Assembly: GCA_030038955.1 (NCBI GenBank)
Contig: JASHQV010000334.1
Coordinates: forward strand, 1 to 6,415
Origin: Solirubrobacteraceae bacterium
GTDB lineage: Bacteria; Actinomycetota; Thermoleophilia; Solirubrobacterales; Solirubrobacteraceae
Direction: 5' to 3'
DNA length: 6,415 bases
Position numbers and translations under genes: made by a program. The notes beneath the pieces were generated by a model that did not search any database, was not told the origin of the DNA, and saw nothing but the letters and a program-made list of their open reading frames with translations. Below, one piece after another: positions 1-5,588 of the stretch (positions within the stretch are counted from its first letter, which is position 1; each line of letters begins with the position of its first letter).

Positions 1-2033
1 GCCAGCTCGTCGCCCTTGTCGAGCACCTCCTCGACCGAGGCGATCCTGCGACCCGGGGCGACGTTGGAGATGTGCAGCAGCCCGTCGGTGCCCTTGGCCA
101 GCTCGATGAACGCGCCGAACGTGGTCGTCTTCACGACCTTGCCGGTGAACTCGTCGCCGACCTCCACCTCCTTGGTCATCGAGCGGATCCGGTCGACGAG
201 CGCGTCGCCGAGCTCGCCGCTGGAGGCGTAGACCAGCACCTGGCCCTCGTCGTTGACGTCGATCTGCGACTCGAACTCCTCCTGCAGGGCGCGGATTGTC
301 TCGCCGCCCTTGCCGATCAGCAGGCCGATCTTCTCGGGGTCGATCTTGATCGTGCTGATCCGCGGCGCGTGCTTCGACAGCTCGGCGCGCGGGTGCGGGA
401 TCGCATCGTGCATCTTGCCGAGGATCGTCGTCCGCGCAAGCTTCGCCTGCGCCAGTGCGTCGCGCAGGATCTCGAACGTGACGCCGCCGATCTTGATGTC
501 CATCTGCAGCGCGGTGATGCCGCGTTCGGTGCCCGCCACTTTGAAGTCCATGTCGCCGAGGTGGTCCTCGACGCCAGCGATGTCGGTGAGGATCATGTAG
601 TCGTCCCCCTCCTTGATCAGGCCCATGGCGATGCCAGCGACCGGCGCCTTCAGCGGCACGCCGGCATCCATCAGGCTGAGCGTCGAGCCGCACACCGACG
701 CCATCGAGGAAGAGCCGTTCGACTCGAGGATGTCCGAGACGACGCGGATCGTGTAGGGAAACTCCTCCTGGCTCGGGACCATCGGCACGAGCGCCCGCTC
801 GGCGAGCGCGCCGTGGCCGATGTCGCGGCGCTTGGGACCCCCGAGCCGGCCGGCCTCGCCGACGCTGAACGGCGGGAAGTTGTAGTGGTGGAAGTAGCGC
901 TTCGCGGTCTCCAGACCGAGCGTGTCGAGGCGCATCTCCTCGCGCGTCGTGCCGAGCGCGACGACGCTCATCGCCTGCGTCTCGCCGCACGTGAACAGCG
1001 CTGAGCCGTGCGTGCGCGGGAGCACGCCGACCTCGATCGAGATCGGCCGGATCTCCTCTTGGCCGCGGCCGTCGGGGCGCTTCTTGTGGACGGCGATCCG
1101 CTCGCGAATCAGCGTCTTCTCGAGCTTGTCGAACGCCCGCTGGGCATTCTCGCGGTACGCAGCGTAGGTCTCGGCGGTCGGCTCGCCCGAGTACTGAGCG
1201 AGCACCTGCTCCTCGATCAGCCTGCAAGCAGCCTGGCGCTCGAGCTTGTCCTCGATCTGCGTGGCCTCGTCGAGCGCAGCGCCGTGCGAACCGCGGATCT
1301 GCGCGTACAGGTCGGGGTTGACCTCCGGCACCTCGACCTGGAGCTTCTCCTTGCCCGCCTTCGCGCGCAGCTCGTGCTGGGCGGCGCACAGCCGCTTGAT
1401 CGCCTCGTGGGCGATGTCGAGGGCGTCGAGGATCTCCGCCTCGGGGATCTCGTTGGCGCCGGCCTCGACCATCAGGATCGCGTCGTCGGTGCCGGCCACG
1501 GTCAGATCGAGATCGGTGTTGTCGACCAGGTCGGTCTCGTCGGGGTTGACCACGAAGTTGCCGTCGACCTTGCCGACACGGACCGCGCCAACCGGGGTCG
1601 GGACCGGGATCTCGGAGATCATCAGCGCCGCCGAGGCGCCGTTCATCGCGAGGATGTCATACGGGTGCACGTGGTCGATCGACAGCGGGATCGCCACCAG
1701 CTGCGTGTCGTAGCGCCAGCCGTCTGGGAATAGCGGCCGGATCGGCCGGTCGATCATGCGGGCGGTGAGGATGCCCTTCTCCCCGGCGCGTCCCTCGCGC
1801 TTGAAGAACGAGCCGGGAATCTTCCCGGCTGCGTACATCCGCTCCTCGACGTCGACGGTCAGCGGCAGGAAGTCGACGTCTCGGACCTCCCCCGCGGTCG
1901 CGGTACAGAGCACCATCGTGTCGCCCGAGCGGACGAGCACGGCGCCGGAGGCCTGCTTGGCCAGCCTGCCCGTCTCAAATGAGATCTCCTTGCCCTCGAT
2001 CTCCACGGACACGCGCGTAACGGCGTCAGACAT
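1..2033 (-). CDS. pnp: Polynucleotide phosphorylase (PNPase), 3' end of gene outside window
   Basis: PNPase degrades RNA 3'-to-5' by phosphorolysis, releasing nucleoside diphosphates, and can also add tails; it acts in the cytoplasm as a ring-shaped trimer. The 677 complete codons visible read MSDAVTRVSVEIEGKEISFE at the N-terminus and cover nearly the whole family length. The first RNase PH-like domain (about residues 14-145) has the RNA-contacting loop FFKREGR at 76-82. A helical linker follows. The second RNase PH-like domain (about 325-470) has FTCGETQAM, GSSSMASVCGSTLSLMDAG and the catalytic metal site EDHLGDMDFK, where D490, D496 and K498 match E. coli D486, D492 and K494. A KH domain has its GKGG loop at 574-577. 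The S1 domain starts near 625 (VGDEFTGKVV, GAFIEL, GTDGLLHIS) and is cut by the window edge. ATG 2033-2031 is the start because GAAGGGA lies seven bases upstream. No rpsO (S15) gene lies directly upstream, although that linkage is common; a divergent transporter is there instead. Confidence 0.98.
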   Translation of the reverse strand, partial: MSDAVTRVSVEIEGKEISFETGRLAKQASGAVLVRSGDTMVLCTATAGEVRDVDFLPLTVDVEERMYAAGKIPGSFFKREGRAGEKGILTARMIDRPIRPLFPDGWRYDTQLVAIPLSIDHVHPYDILAMNGASAALMISEIPVPTPVGAVRVGKVDGNFVVNPDETDLVDNTDLDLTVAGTDDAILMVEAGANEIPEAEILDALDIAHEAIKRLCAAQHELRAKAGKEKLQVEVPEVNPDLYAQIRGSHGAALDEATQIEDKLERQAACRLIEEQVLAQYSGEPTAETYAAYRENAQRAFDKLEKTLIRERIAVHKKRPDGRGQEEIRPISIEVGVLPRTHGSALFTCGETQAMSVVALGTTREEMRLDTLGLETAKRYFHHYNFPPFSVGEAGRLGGPKRRDIGHGALAERALVPMVPSQEEFPYTIRVVSDILESNGSSSMASVCGSTLSLMDAGVPLKAPVAGIAMGLIKEGDDYMILTDIAGVEDHLGDMDFKVAGTERGITALQMDIKIGGVTFEILRDALAQAKLARTTILGKMHDAIPHPRAELSKHAPRISTIKIDPEKIGLLIGKGGETIRALQEEFESQIDVNDEGQVLVYASSGELGDALVDRIRSMTKEVEVGDEFTGKVVKTTTFGAFIELAKGTDGLLHISNVAPGRRIASVEEVLDKGDEL

Positions 2034-2040
2034 ATTCAGT

Positions 2041-2078
2041 TCCCTTCTGCTCCGCCCGTCGGTCGGCGGAGTCCCTTC
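2041..2078 (-). promoter_or_regulatory. pnp leader: ribosome binding site next to a stem-loop with duplicated SD-like heptamer
   Basis: Read on the minus strand, the heptamer GAAGGGA occurs at 2078-2072 and again at 2047-2041; the second is the likely pnp Shine-Dalgarno. Between them lies a stem-loop with a 7-bp perfect stem (CTCCGCC at 2071-2065 in mRNA sense, GGCGGAG at 2056-2050) and an 8-base loop. The stem ends two bases before the functional SD. In E. coli, pnp is autoregulated through a structured leader that RNase III and PNPase process. A similar role here is only an inference from position; the structure itself is read directly. Confidence 0.45.
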
Positions 2079-2110
2079 GCTTTTCTCTATCTCTTGCTCC
2101 GAACGGAATG

Positions 2111-2116
2111 ATCCTA
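2111..2116 (-). promoter_or_regulatory. Possible pnp promoter -10 hexamer
   Basis: On the minus strand the hexamer TAGGAT lies about 78 bases upstream of the pnp start codon and fits the TANNNT pattern of housekeeping -10 elements. The sequence 17 bases further upstream (CTGAGC) is a poor match to TTGACA, so the call rests on the -10 alone. It would give a leader of roughly 70 bases containing the stem-loop. Confidence 0.25.
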
Positions 2117-2164
2117 GCGGGTTTGCCGGGATCGCTCAGCAGGCGCAGGGCTTTTGAGGCGCCC

Positions 2165-2208
2165 ACCGCCCCGCGCGGGGCGGTGCCGCCCTACCCCAAG
2201 TGGGCGGC
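2165..2208. repeat. Two adjacent GC-rich hairpins in the divergent intergenic region
   Basis: Positions 2165-2184 are a perfect 20-base palindrome, with ACCGCCCCGC followed directly by its reverse complement. Immediately next to it, GCCGCCC (2185-2191) pairs with GGGCGGC (2202-2208) around a 10-base loop. Neither is followed by a T run on either strand, and both lie between divergent genes, so ordinary intrinsic termination is unlikely. They may be a protein-binding palindrome, or may insulate the pnp promoter from the efflux promoter. Function is not established by the sequence. Confidence 0.4.
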
Positions 2209-2217
2209 GCCGGAGGA

Positions 2218-2240
2218 TAAGAGGACCATGTGGTCCGGTT
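2218..2240 (+). promoter_or_regulatory. Candidate TetR operator O1 upstream of the efflux operon
   Basis: The core is the inverted repeat GGACCA-TG-TGGTCC (2223-2236), with outer AA (2219-2220) and TT (2239-2240) extending the dyad. It has the form TAAGnGGAC-N6-GTCCnGTT, which recurs 32 bases downstream. It overlaps the place where the -35 element of the candidate promoter would lie. The encoded TetR-family protein two genes downstream is the obvious candidate ligand; that assignment is inference. Confidence 0.55.
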
Positions 2241-2244
2241 GTGC

Positions 2245-2250
2245 TAGCTT
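2245..2250 (+). promoter_or_regulatory. Candidate -10 hexamer for the efflux operon
   Basis: TAGCTT fits TANNNT and lies between the two operator-like repeats, about 48 bases before the transporter ATG. No good -35 hexamer is visible at 16-18 bases; the corresponding position falls inside O1. The call leans on the position between operators as much as on the hexamer. Confidence 0.35.
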
Positions 2251-2272
2251 AAGCGGACCGCACAGTCCTGTT
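2250..2272 (+). promoter_or_regulatory. Candidate TetR operator O2 at the expected transcription start
   Basis: This site repeats the O1 pattern: TAAGC, GGAC (2255-2258), a six-base spacer CGCACA, GTCC (2265-2268), then TGTT. It shares TAAGnGGAC-N6-GTCCnGTT with O1 at a 32-base offset, about three helical turns. Its left end touches the -10 hexamer, so binding here would block transcription start. The inner arms are less perfect than in O1 (4 bp rather than 6), so it may be the weaker site. Confidence 0.45.
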
Positions 2273-2288
2273 CCTGTCTGGCCCACCT

Positions 2289-2293
2289 GGAGG
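2289..2293 (+). promoter_or_regulatory. Ribosome binding site of the MFS transporter
   Basis: GGAGG lies five bases before the ATG at 2299 and fixes that start codon. It is the strongest Shine-Dalgarno in the window. Confidence 0.8.
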
Positions 2294-2298
2294 TCCAC

Positions 2299-3771
2299 AT
2301 GCAAGACGACAACGCCGCCGTCGGCAACCGCTGGCTGATCCTCGTAATCGCCTGCCTCGCACAGTTCATGGTCGTGCTCGACGCGACGATCGTCAACGTC
2401 GCGCTGCCCTCGATCCAGCGAGGCCTGCACTTCTCCACCGCCAACCTCGCCTGGGTGATCAACGCCTACACGTTGGTGTTCGGCGGCTTCCTGATGCTCG
2501 GCGGCCGTGCCGCCGACCTGCTCGGGCGGCGCCGGCTGTTCCTCGCTGGCGTGGCGCTGTTCTCGCTCGCGTCACTGCTCAACGGCCTGTCGAGCTCGTC
2601 GGCGATGCTGATCGGCGGCCGCGGCCTGCAGGGTCTGGGCGGCGCGCTCGTCTCCCCCGCCGCGCTGTCGATCATCACGACCACGTTCACCGAGCCGGGC
2701 GAGCGGACGCGGGCGCTTGGCGTGTGGAGCGCGATCGCCGCATCTGGCACGGCGGTCGGGCTGTTGCTGGGCGGCGCCCTGACCTCGCTTGCCTCGTGGC
2801 AGTGGATCTTCTTCGTGAACGTGCCGGTGGGGTTCGTCGCGGTACTGCTGGCGCTGCGGTTCGTCCCCGAGTCGCGCGCCGATCTCGGGCACCGCTCGTT
2901 CGACCTGACCGGCGCCGTGACGGTCACCGCCGGACTCGTCGCGATCGTCTTCGGGATCATCAAGGCGCAGGCGTGGGGCTGGGGCTCCGGGCGGACGCTC
3001 GGGGTGCTGCTCGCCGGCGTCGTGCTGCTGGTTGCGTTCCTCCGCATCGAGCGGCGCAGCCCGGCGCCGCTGATGCGCCCGAGCATCTTCCGGGTGCGCT
3101 CGCTGGCGGTCGGCGACGCCGTGATGCTGCTGGTCGCCTCGGGGCTGTTCGGGATGTTCTTCTTCGTCTCGCTGTATGTGCAGGACGTGCTCGGCTTCAG
3201 CGCGCTGCACGCCGGTCTCGCATTCCTGCCGGTGACCGGCGGGATCATGCTCGGCGCCGGCGTCGCCCAGCAGCTCGTTGGCCGGCTCGGCGCGAGGAAC
3301 GTCGCCGGACTCGGGATCGCGCTGGCGACCGTCGGGATGGTCGTGCTGACCGGCGTCCCGGCGGTCCACGGCAGTTACGCCGCCGATCTCCTGCCGGGGT
3401 TGCTGCCGCTGTCGTTCGGGATGGGCTTGACATTCGTGCCGATCACGTTGCTGGGCACCGGCGGCGTCGGCGGCGGCGACGCGGGGCTCGCCTCGGGGCT
3501 GTTCAACACGGCCCAGCAGGTGGGCGGCGCGCTCGGCCTGGCGATCCTGTCGACGCTGGCGGCCGACCAGACATCGTCGGCGGTGCGCTCGCTCGGCGGC
3601 GCGGTCTCGCCCGAGCGGCTGGTGACGGCGACCGTGTCCGGCTATCACGCGGCGTTCGTGGCCGCCGCCGTGATGCTCGGTGCGGGTGCGCTGATGCTGG
3701 CGCTGCTCCTGCGCCGCCGGCACCTGGCGGGAATCGAGCTCGACGCCTCGGCGGTGCCGGTGGCGACATGA
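2299..3771 (+). CDS. MFS drug-efflux transporter, DHA2 (EmrB/QacA) family, 14 TM
   Basis: This is an inner-membrane proton antiporter of the major facilitator superfamily, expected to export hydrophobic drugs or toxic metabolites; the substrate cannot be read from sequence. The 490-residue length fits the 14-helix DHA2 family. TM1 runs into LDATIVNVALPSIQ (27-40), the family's motif D1. Motif A, GGRAADLLGRRR (68-79), is the cytoplasmic loop 2-3 signature. The helix 5 region carries the antiporter motif C-like stretch around 150-160 (GTAVGLLLGGA), followed by WQWIFFVNVPVG, which is typical of DHA2. Near the C-terminus GLASGLFNTAQQVGGALGLA (397-416) matches actinobacterial DHA2 pumps. The start is fixed by GGAGG five bases upstream. 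The stop is TGA inside ATGA (3768-3771), so the next gene may begin by overlap. Two operator-like repeats precede it and a TetR-family gene follows, the usual layout of a locally repressed efflux pump. Confidence 0.95.
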   Translation: MQDDNAAVGNRWLILVIACLAQFMVVLDATIVNVALPSIQRGLHFSTANLAWVINAYTLVFGGFLMLGGRAADLLGRRRLFLAGVALFSLASLLNGLSSSSAMLIGGRGLQGLGGALVSPAALSIITTTFTEPGERTRALGVWSAIAASGTAVGLLLGGALTSLASWQWIFFVNVPVGFVAVLLALRFVPESRADLGHRSFDLTGAVTVTAGLVAIVFGIIKAQAWGWGSGRTLGVLLAGVVLLVAFLRIERRSPAPLMRPSIFRVRSLAVGDAVMLLVASGLFGMFFFVSLYVQDVLGFSALHAGLAFLPVTGGIMLGAGVAQQLVGRLGARNVAGLGIALATVGMVVLTGVPAVHGSYAADLLPGLLPLSFGMGLTFVPITLLGTGGVGGGDAGLASGLFNTAQQVGGALGLAILSTLAADQTSSAVRSLGGAVSPERLVTATVSGYHAAFVAAAVMLGAGALMLALLLRRRHLAGIELDASAVPVAT

Positions 3772-3836
3772 CGCTGCAGCGCAGTGACGACCTCTCAGCG
3801 CGCCGGTGGCGAGCTGACGCCGTCGGCGGTCACAAT

Positions 3837-4553
3837 ATGCGTGAGATGTCGACGATCGAACGACACCAGCGCGCCGATGCCGCCCGCAACCGTCAGCGGC
3901 TGCTGGCCGCGGCCGTGGAGGTGTTTGGCGAACGCGGGCTCGATGCGGGCGTCGGCGACATCGCGGTGCGCGCCGGTGTCGGCCGTGGCACCCTGTTCCG
4001 CCACTTCCCCACCAAGCAGGACCTGATCGCCGCGGTCGTGGTCGCCAAGATGCAGGCGGCGATCGCCGACGGGCGGGGGCTGCTGCGGAGCGACGAGGAC
4101 GGCACCGCGGTGTTCGCCTTCCTCGGCGAGATCGTCCACCGCCAGCGCCGGGAGCGCGAGCTGCTCGAGGCGGTCTCCGACGCCTTCCTCTCGCATCCTG
4201 AGATCAAGGCCGTGCACGGTGAGCTGCTGGCGCTGCTCGACCAGCTGCTCGACCGGGGAAAGCGGGCGGGCACCGTGCGGCCAGAGGTCGGCTCGATCGA
4301 CGTGATGCTGCTGATCAAGGGCGTCTGCTCGGCGGCGTCCGAGCTCGAGGGCAGCCCGGAGCTGCTCGAGCGCCACCTGGCGCTGGTCACGGCGGCGATC
4401 TCGACGCCAAAGCACCTGGTGCCGCTCACCGGACGGACGCCGACGGTCGCCGACCTCGGCGGTCACGCGGGTGCTTCGGCCGGCCGGGGCTCCGGTGCGA
4501 CCGGTGACCGCCACAGTGGCCCGGCGTCAGCCGGCCGGCACGCCGGCGAGTAG
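3837..4553 (+). CDS. TetR/AcrR-family transcriptional repressor
   Basis: This is a ligand-responsive dimeric DNA-binding protein, probably repressing the efflux gene in front of it and itself. From ATG 3837 it has 238 residues. The N-terminal DNA-binding domain (about 14-63) reads RADAARNRQRLLAAAVEVFG then DIAVRAGVGRGTLFRHFPTK, with the recognition helix in GVGRGTLFRHF. The helical ligand and dimer domain runs to about 195. Its style resembles the SbtR-like TetR subgroup, a judgement by eye. The start is uncertain. ATG 3768 overlaps the transporter stop (261 residues) and would give translational coupling, and ATG 3846 would give 235 residues; none has a convincing Shine-Dalgarno. I prefer 3837 or 3846 because family members begin shortly before RADAARNR and because codons 3771-3836 have weaker G/C third positions. 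The last 40 or so residues are a Gly/Ala/Arg/Ser-rich tail not expected in the family, overlapping the convergent gene. Confidence 0.9.
   Translation: MREMSTIERHQRADAARNRQRLLAAAVEVFGERGLDAGVGDIAVRAGVGRGTLFRHFPTKQDLIAAVVVAKMQAAIADGRGLLRSDEDGTAVFAFLGEIVHRQRRERELLEAVSDAFLSHPEIKAVHGELLALLDQLLDRGKRAGTVRPEVGSIDVMLLIKGVCSAASELEGSPELLERHLALVTAAISTPKHLVPLTGRTPTVADLGGHAGASAGRGSGATGDRHSGPASAGRHAGE
4521..4546. terminator. Hairpin shared by two convergent gene ends
   Basis: CCGGCGT (4521-4527) pairs with ACGCCGG (4540-4546) around a 12-base loop that is itself GCCGGC-rich. It covers the stop codon of the minus-strand gene (4527-4529) and lies just before the TetR stop (4551-4553). It could serve both strands as a terminator without a U tract, as is often proposed for high-GC actinobacteria. 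Because it sits inside coding sequence it may equally be codon-driven. Confidence 0.3.
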
Positions 4554-5483
4554 CCGCAGCCCCAGCCGCCGCCGCGCGAGGATCGCGTGCAGCTGCTCGG
4601 CCTCCTTCGCGGGGCGCTGATGGAAGCCCTCGTAGGTGATCCGCACGGTCGGCATGCCGGTACGCGCCAGGATCGTCGCATCCTGCTTGCGGTCAGCGGT
4701 GAAGGCGGCCTTCGTCCCGTGGGTCTCCCAGCCATCGAGCTCGAGGATCACCCGCTCCTCGGTGAACAGCACGTCGACGCGGGCCCCCGCGACGAGCTCG
4801 TTGATCGTGTAGGCGGGCAGGCCGTACTTGGCCGCGAACGCCGGCCACTCGTCCTCCCAGCCCGATCGCGTCGGCTGGTGCTGGCTGGTCCCGACGATCG
4901 CCAGCAGCCGACGCAGACCGGGATGGCGCGGAAACCTTGCGGCGGTGAGCTCGAGCTGCTGCAGCCCGATCTGGTGCGCGAGGCGGAGCTCGTTGATCGC
5001 CCTGCGCAGGCGTCGCTCCGACAGGCGCGGGGCGATGTCGAGCAGCGTGACGACCGGGCTGGTTATGCGCAGGCCGGGCTCGGGGGTCCAGATGTCCGAC
5101 CGCAGCAGCCGGCGGTTGCGGTGGATGACGACGCCTCGCAGGCGTCGGTCGGTCGCGACCGTGAGGTGCAGCGGAAGGCGCCACCGCTTCCAGACGCCGT
5201 AGTAGCTGGCGGCGGAGTCGTGACTCAGGGCGGAGCGGGGGCCGGCGGCGAGCAGCGCGCCCTTGGCGCGGTCATGGGGTTCGGTCGGGAGGTGGCCGAC
5301 GGCGTAGACGCGGCGGTACACAGGGATCAGAAAGCCCTGTTTCACGCGATAATGAATCGCGCTGGCATCGAGGGCGAGGTGGCTGAGCTGCAGCTGGTGG
5401 ACGTGGCCTCCCTGGCGCGTCGCGATCGCCGCAATTCGTCGATCGATGGATGGAAATTGGTCCATAGACTCATTTGCATCCAC
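4527..5483 (-). CDS. AbiEi-like antitoxin-domain protein with C-terminal DUF559 (Vsr-like) domain
   Basis: The 318-residue protein belongs to a type often named 'type IV toxin-antitoxin AbiEi-family antitoxin domain-containing protein' in actinobacteria. The N-terminal region (about 12-62) ends in YRVKQGFLIPVYRRVYAVGH, a winged-helix-like pattern. The middle (80-200) has the conserved LSHDSAASYYGVW and TSPVVTLLDIA patches. The C-terminal DUF559 part (about 208-305) has the PD-(D/E)XK-type arrangement: E210, VDVLF with D237, ILELDG with E248 and D250, H255, D264-R265, and ARTGMPTVRIT. The candidate catalytic acids are all present. The start is GTG 5483-5481 with no Shine-Dalgarno; ATG 5465 (seventh codon) is an alternative, also without one. 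No toxin gene of the AbiEii nucleotidyltransferase kind adjoins it. A DNA-binding or nuclease role is suggested by the domains, but its cellular function is unknown. It overlaps the TetR gene tail to tail by 27 bases. Confidence 0.88.
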   Translation of the reverse strand: MDANESMDQFPSIDRRIAAIATRQGGHVHQLQLSHLALDASAIHYRVKQGFLIPVYRRVYAVGHLPTEPHDRAKGALLAAGPRSALSHDSAASYYGVWKRWRLPLHLTVATDRRLRGVVIHRNRRLLRSDIWTPEPGLRITSPVVTLLDIAPRLSERRLRRAINELRLAHQIGLQQLELTAARFPRHPGLRRLLAIVGTSQHQPTRSGWEDEWPAFAAKYGLPAYTINELVAGARVDVLFTEERVILELDGWETHGTKAAFTADRKQDATILARTGMPTVRITYEGFHQRPAKEAEQLHAILARRRLGLRLLAGVPAG

Positions 5484-5506
5484 AGGTCATCTAGATAAGA
5501 GCGTTT

Positions 5507-5528
5507 GGGGGGCGATTTTTCGCCCCCC
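5507..5528 (-). terminator. GC-rich palindrome, probable insulator/terminator upstream of the DUF559 gene
   Basis: GGGGGGCGA (5507-5515) pairs perfectly with TCGCCCCCC (5520-5528) around a TTTT loop (AAAA in the minus-strand transcript), a 9-bp stem. It sits 23 bases before the GTG start of the AbiEi/DUF559 gene and downstream of the redox operon on the same strand. No T run follows on the minus strand, so efficiency as an intrinsic terminator is uncertain. Confidence 0.45.
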
Positions 5529-5579
5529 TCGCCGGCGTCAGCTGCTCGTCAGCGTCGCGAACAGGCGAAAAATCGCCCC
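5509..5579. repeat. Perfect 16-bp inverted repeat made of two self-palindromic arms
   Basis: GGGGCGATTTTTCGCC (5509-5524) has its exact reverse complement at 5564-5579, separated by 39 bases. Each arm is also a hairpin by itself. Two palindromic units in opposite orientation with a short linker is the architecture of BIME/REP-type intergenic elements, and also of a double terminator. The linker contains CGTCAGC twice (5536-5542 and 5547-5553). Confidence 0.6.
5564..5577 (-). terminator. Hairpin just past the DsbA-like stop codon
   Basis: In mRNA sense GGCGA pairs with TCGCC around a TTTT loop, starting 11 bases after the TGA (5591-5589), and is followed by TGTT. This is the first likely terminator of the peroxiredoxin/DsbA-like operon. 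The stem is only 5 bp when taken alone. Confidence 0.4.
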
Positions 5580-5588
5580 TCCCACGGC

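Noticed and set aside
72..1004. Long plus-strand open frame of about 310 codons opposite pnp
   Set aside because: It lies entirely opposite clear PNPase coding sequence, its product is Arg/Asp/Leu/Ala-biased with no recognisable domain, and such antisense frames are expected in high-GC genes.
1008..1733. Second plus-strand open frame opposite pnp
   Set aside because: Same reasoning: antisense shadow of the pnp reading frame with biased composition and no domain.
2108..2338. Small plus-strand open frame across the intergenic region into the transporter
   Set aside because: It spans the palindromes and operator sites, has no ribosome binding site and overlaps the well-supported transporter start.
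2572..3723. Minus-strand open frame of about 383 codons opposite the transporter
   Set aside because: His/Arg/Gln/Glu-rich composition typical of an antisense shadow; the plus strand has an unmistakable 14-TM transporter.
2724..3767. Long open frame running through the transporter in another frame and into the TetR gene
   Set aside because: The upstream part is an Arg/Ala/Gly-rich shadow of the transporter. Only the portion from about 3837 encodes a TetR protein. The lack of an in-frame stop upstream is why the TetR start is ambiguous.
4587..5498. Plus-strand open frame opposite the AbiEi/DUF559 gene
   Set aside because: Its product has no recognisable motif, while the minus strand carries conserved family motifs throughout.
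5507..5579. CRISPR-like or IS terminal inverted repeats
   Set aside because: There are only two units in opposite orientation, the 39-base interior cannot code for a transposase, and no regular spacer array exists.
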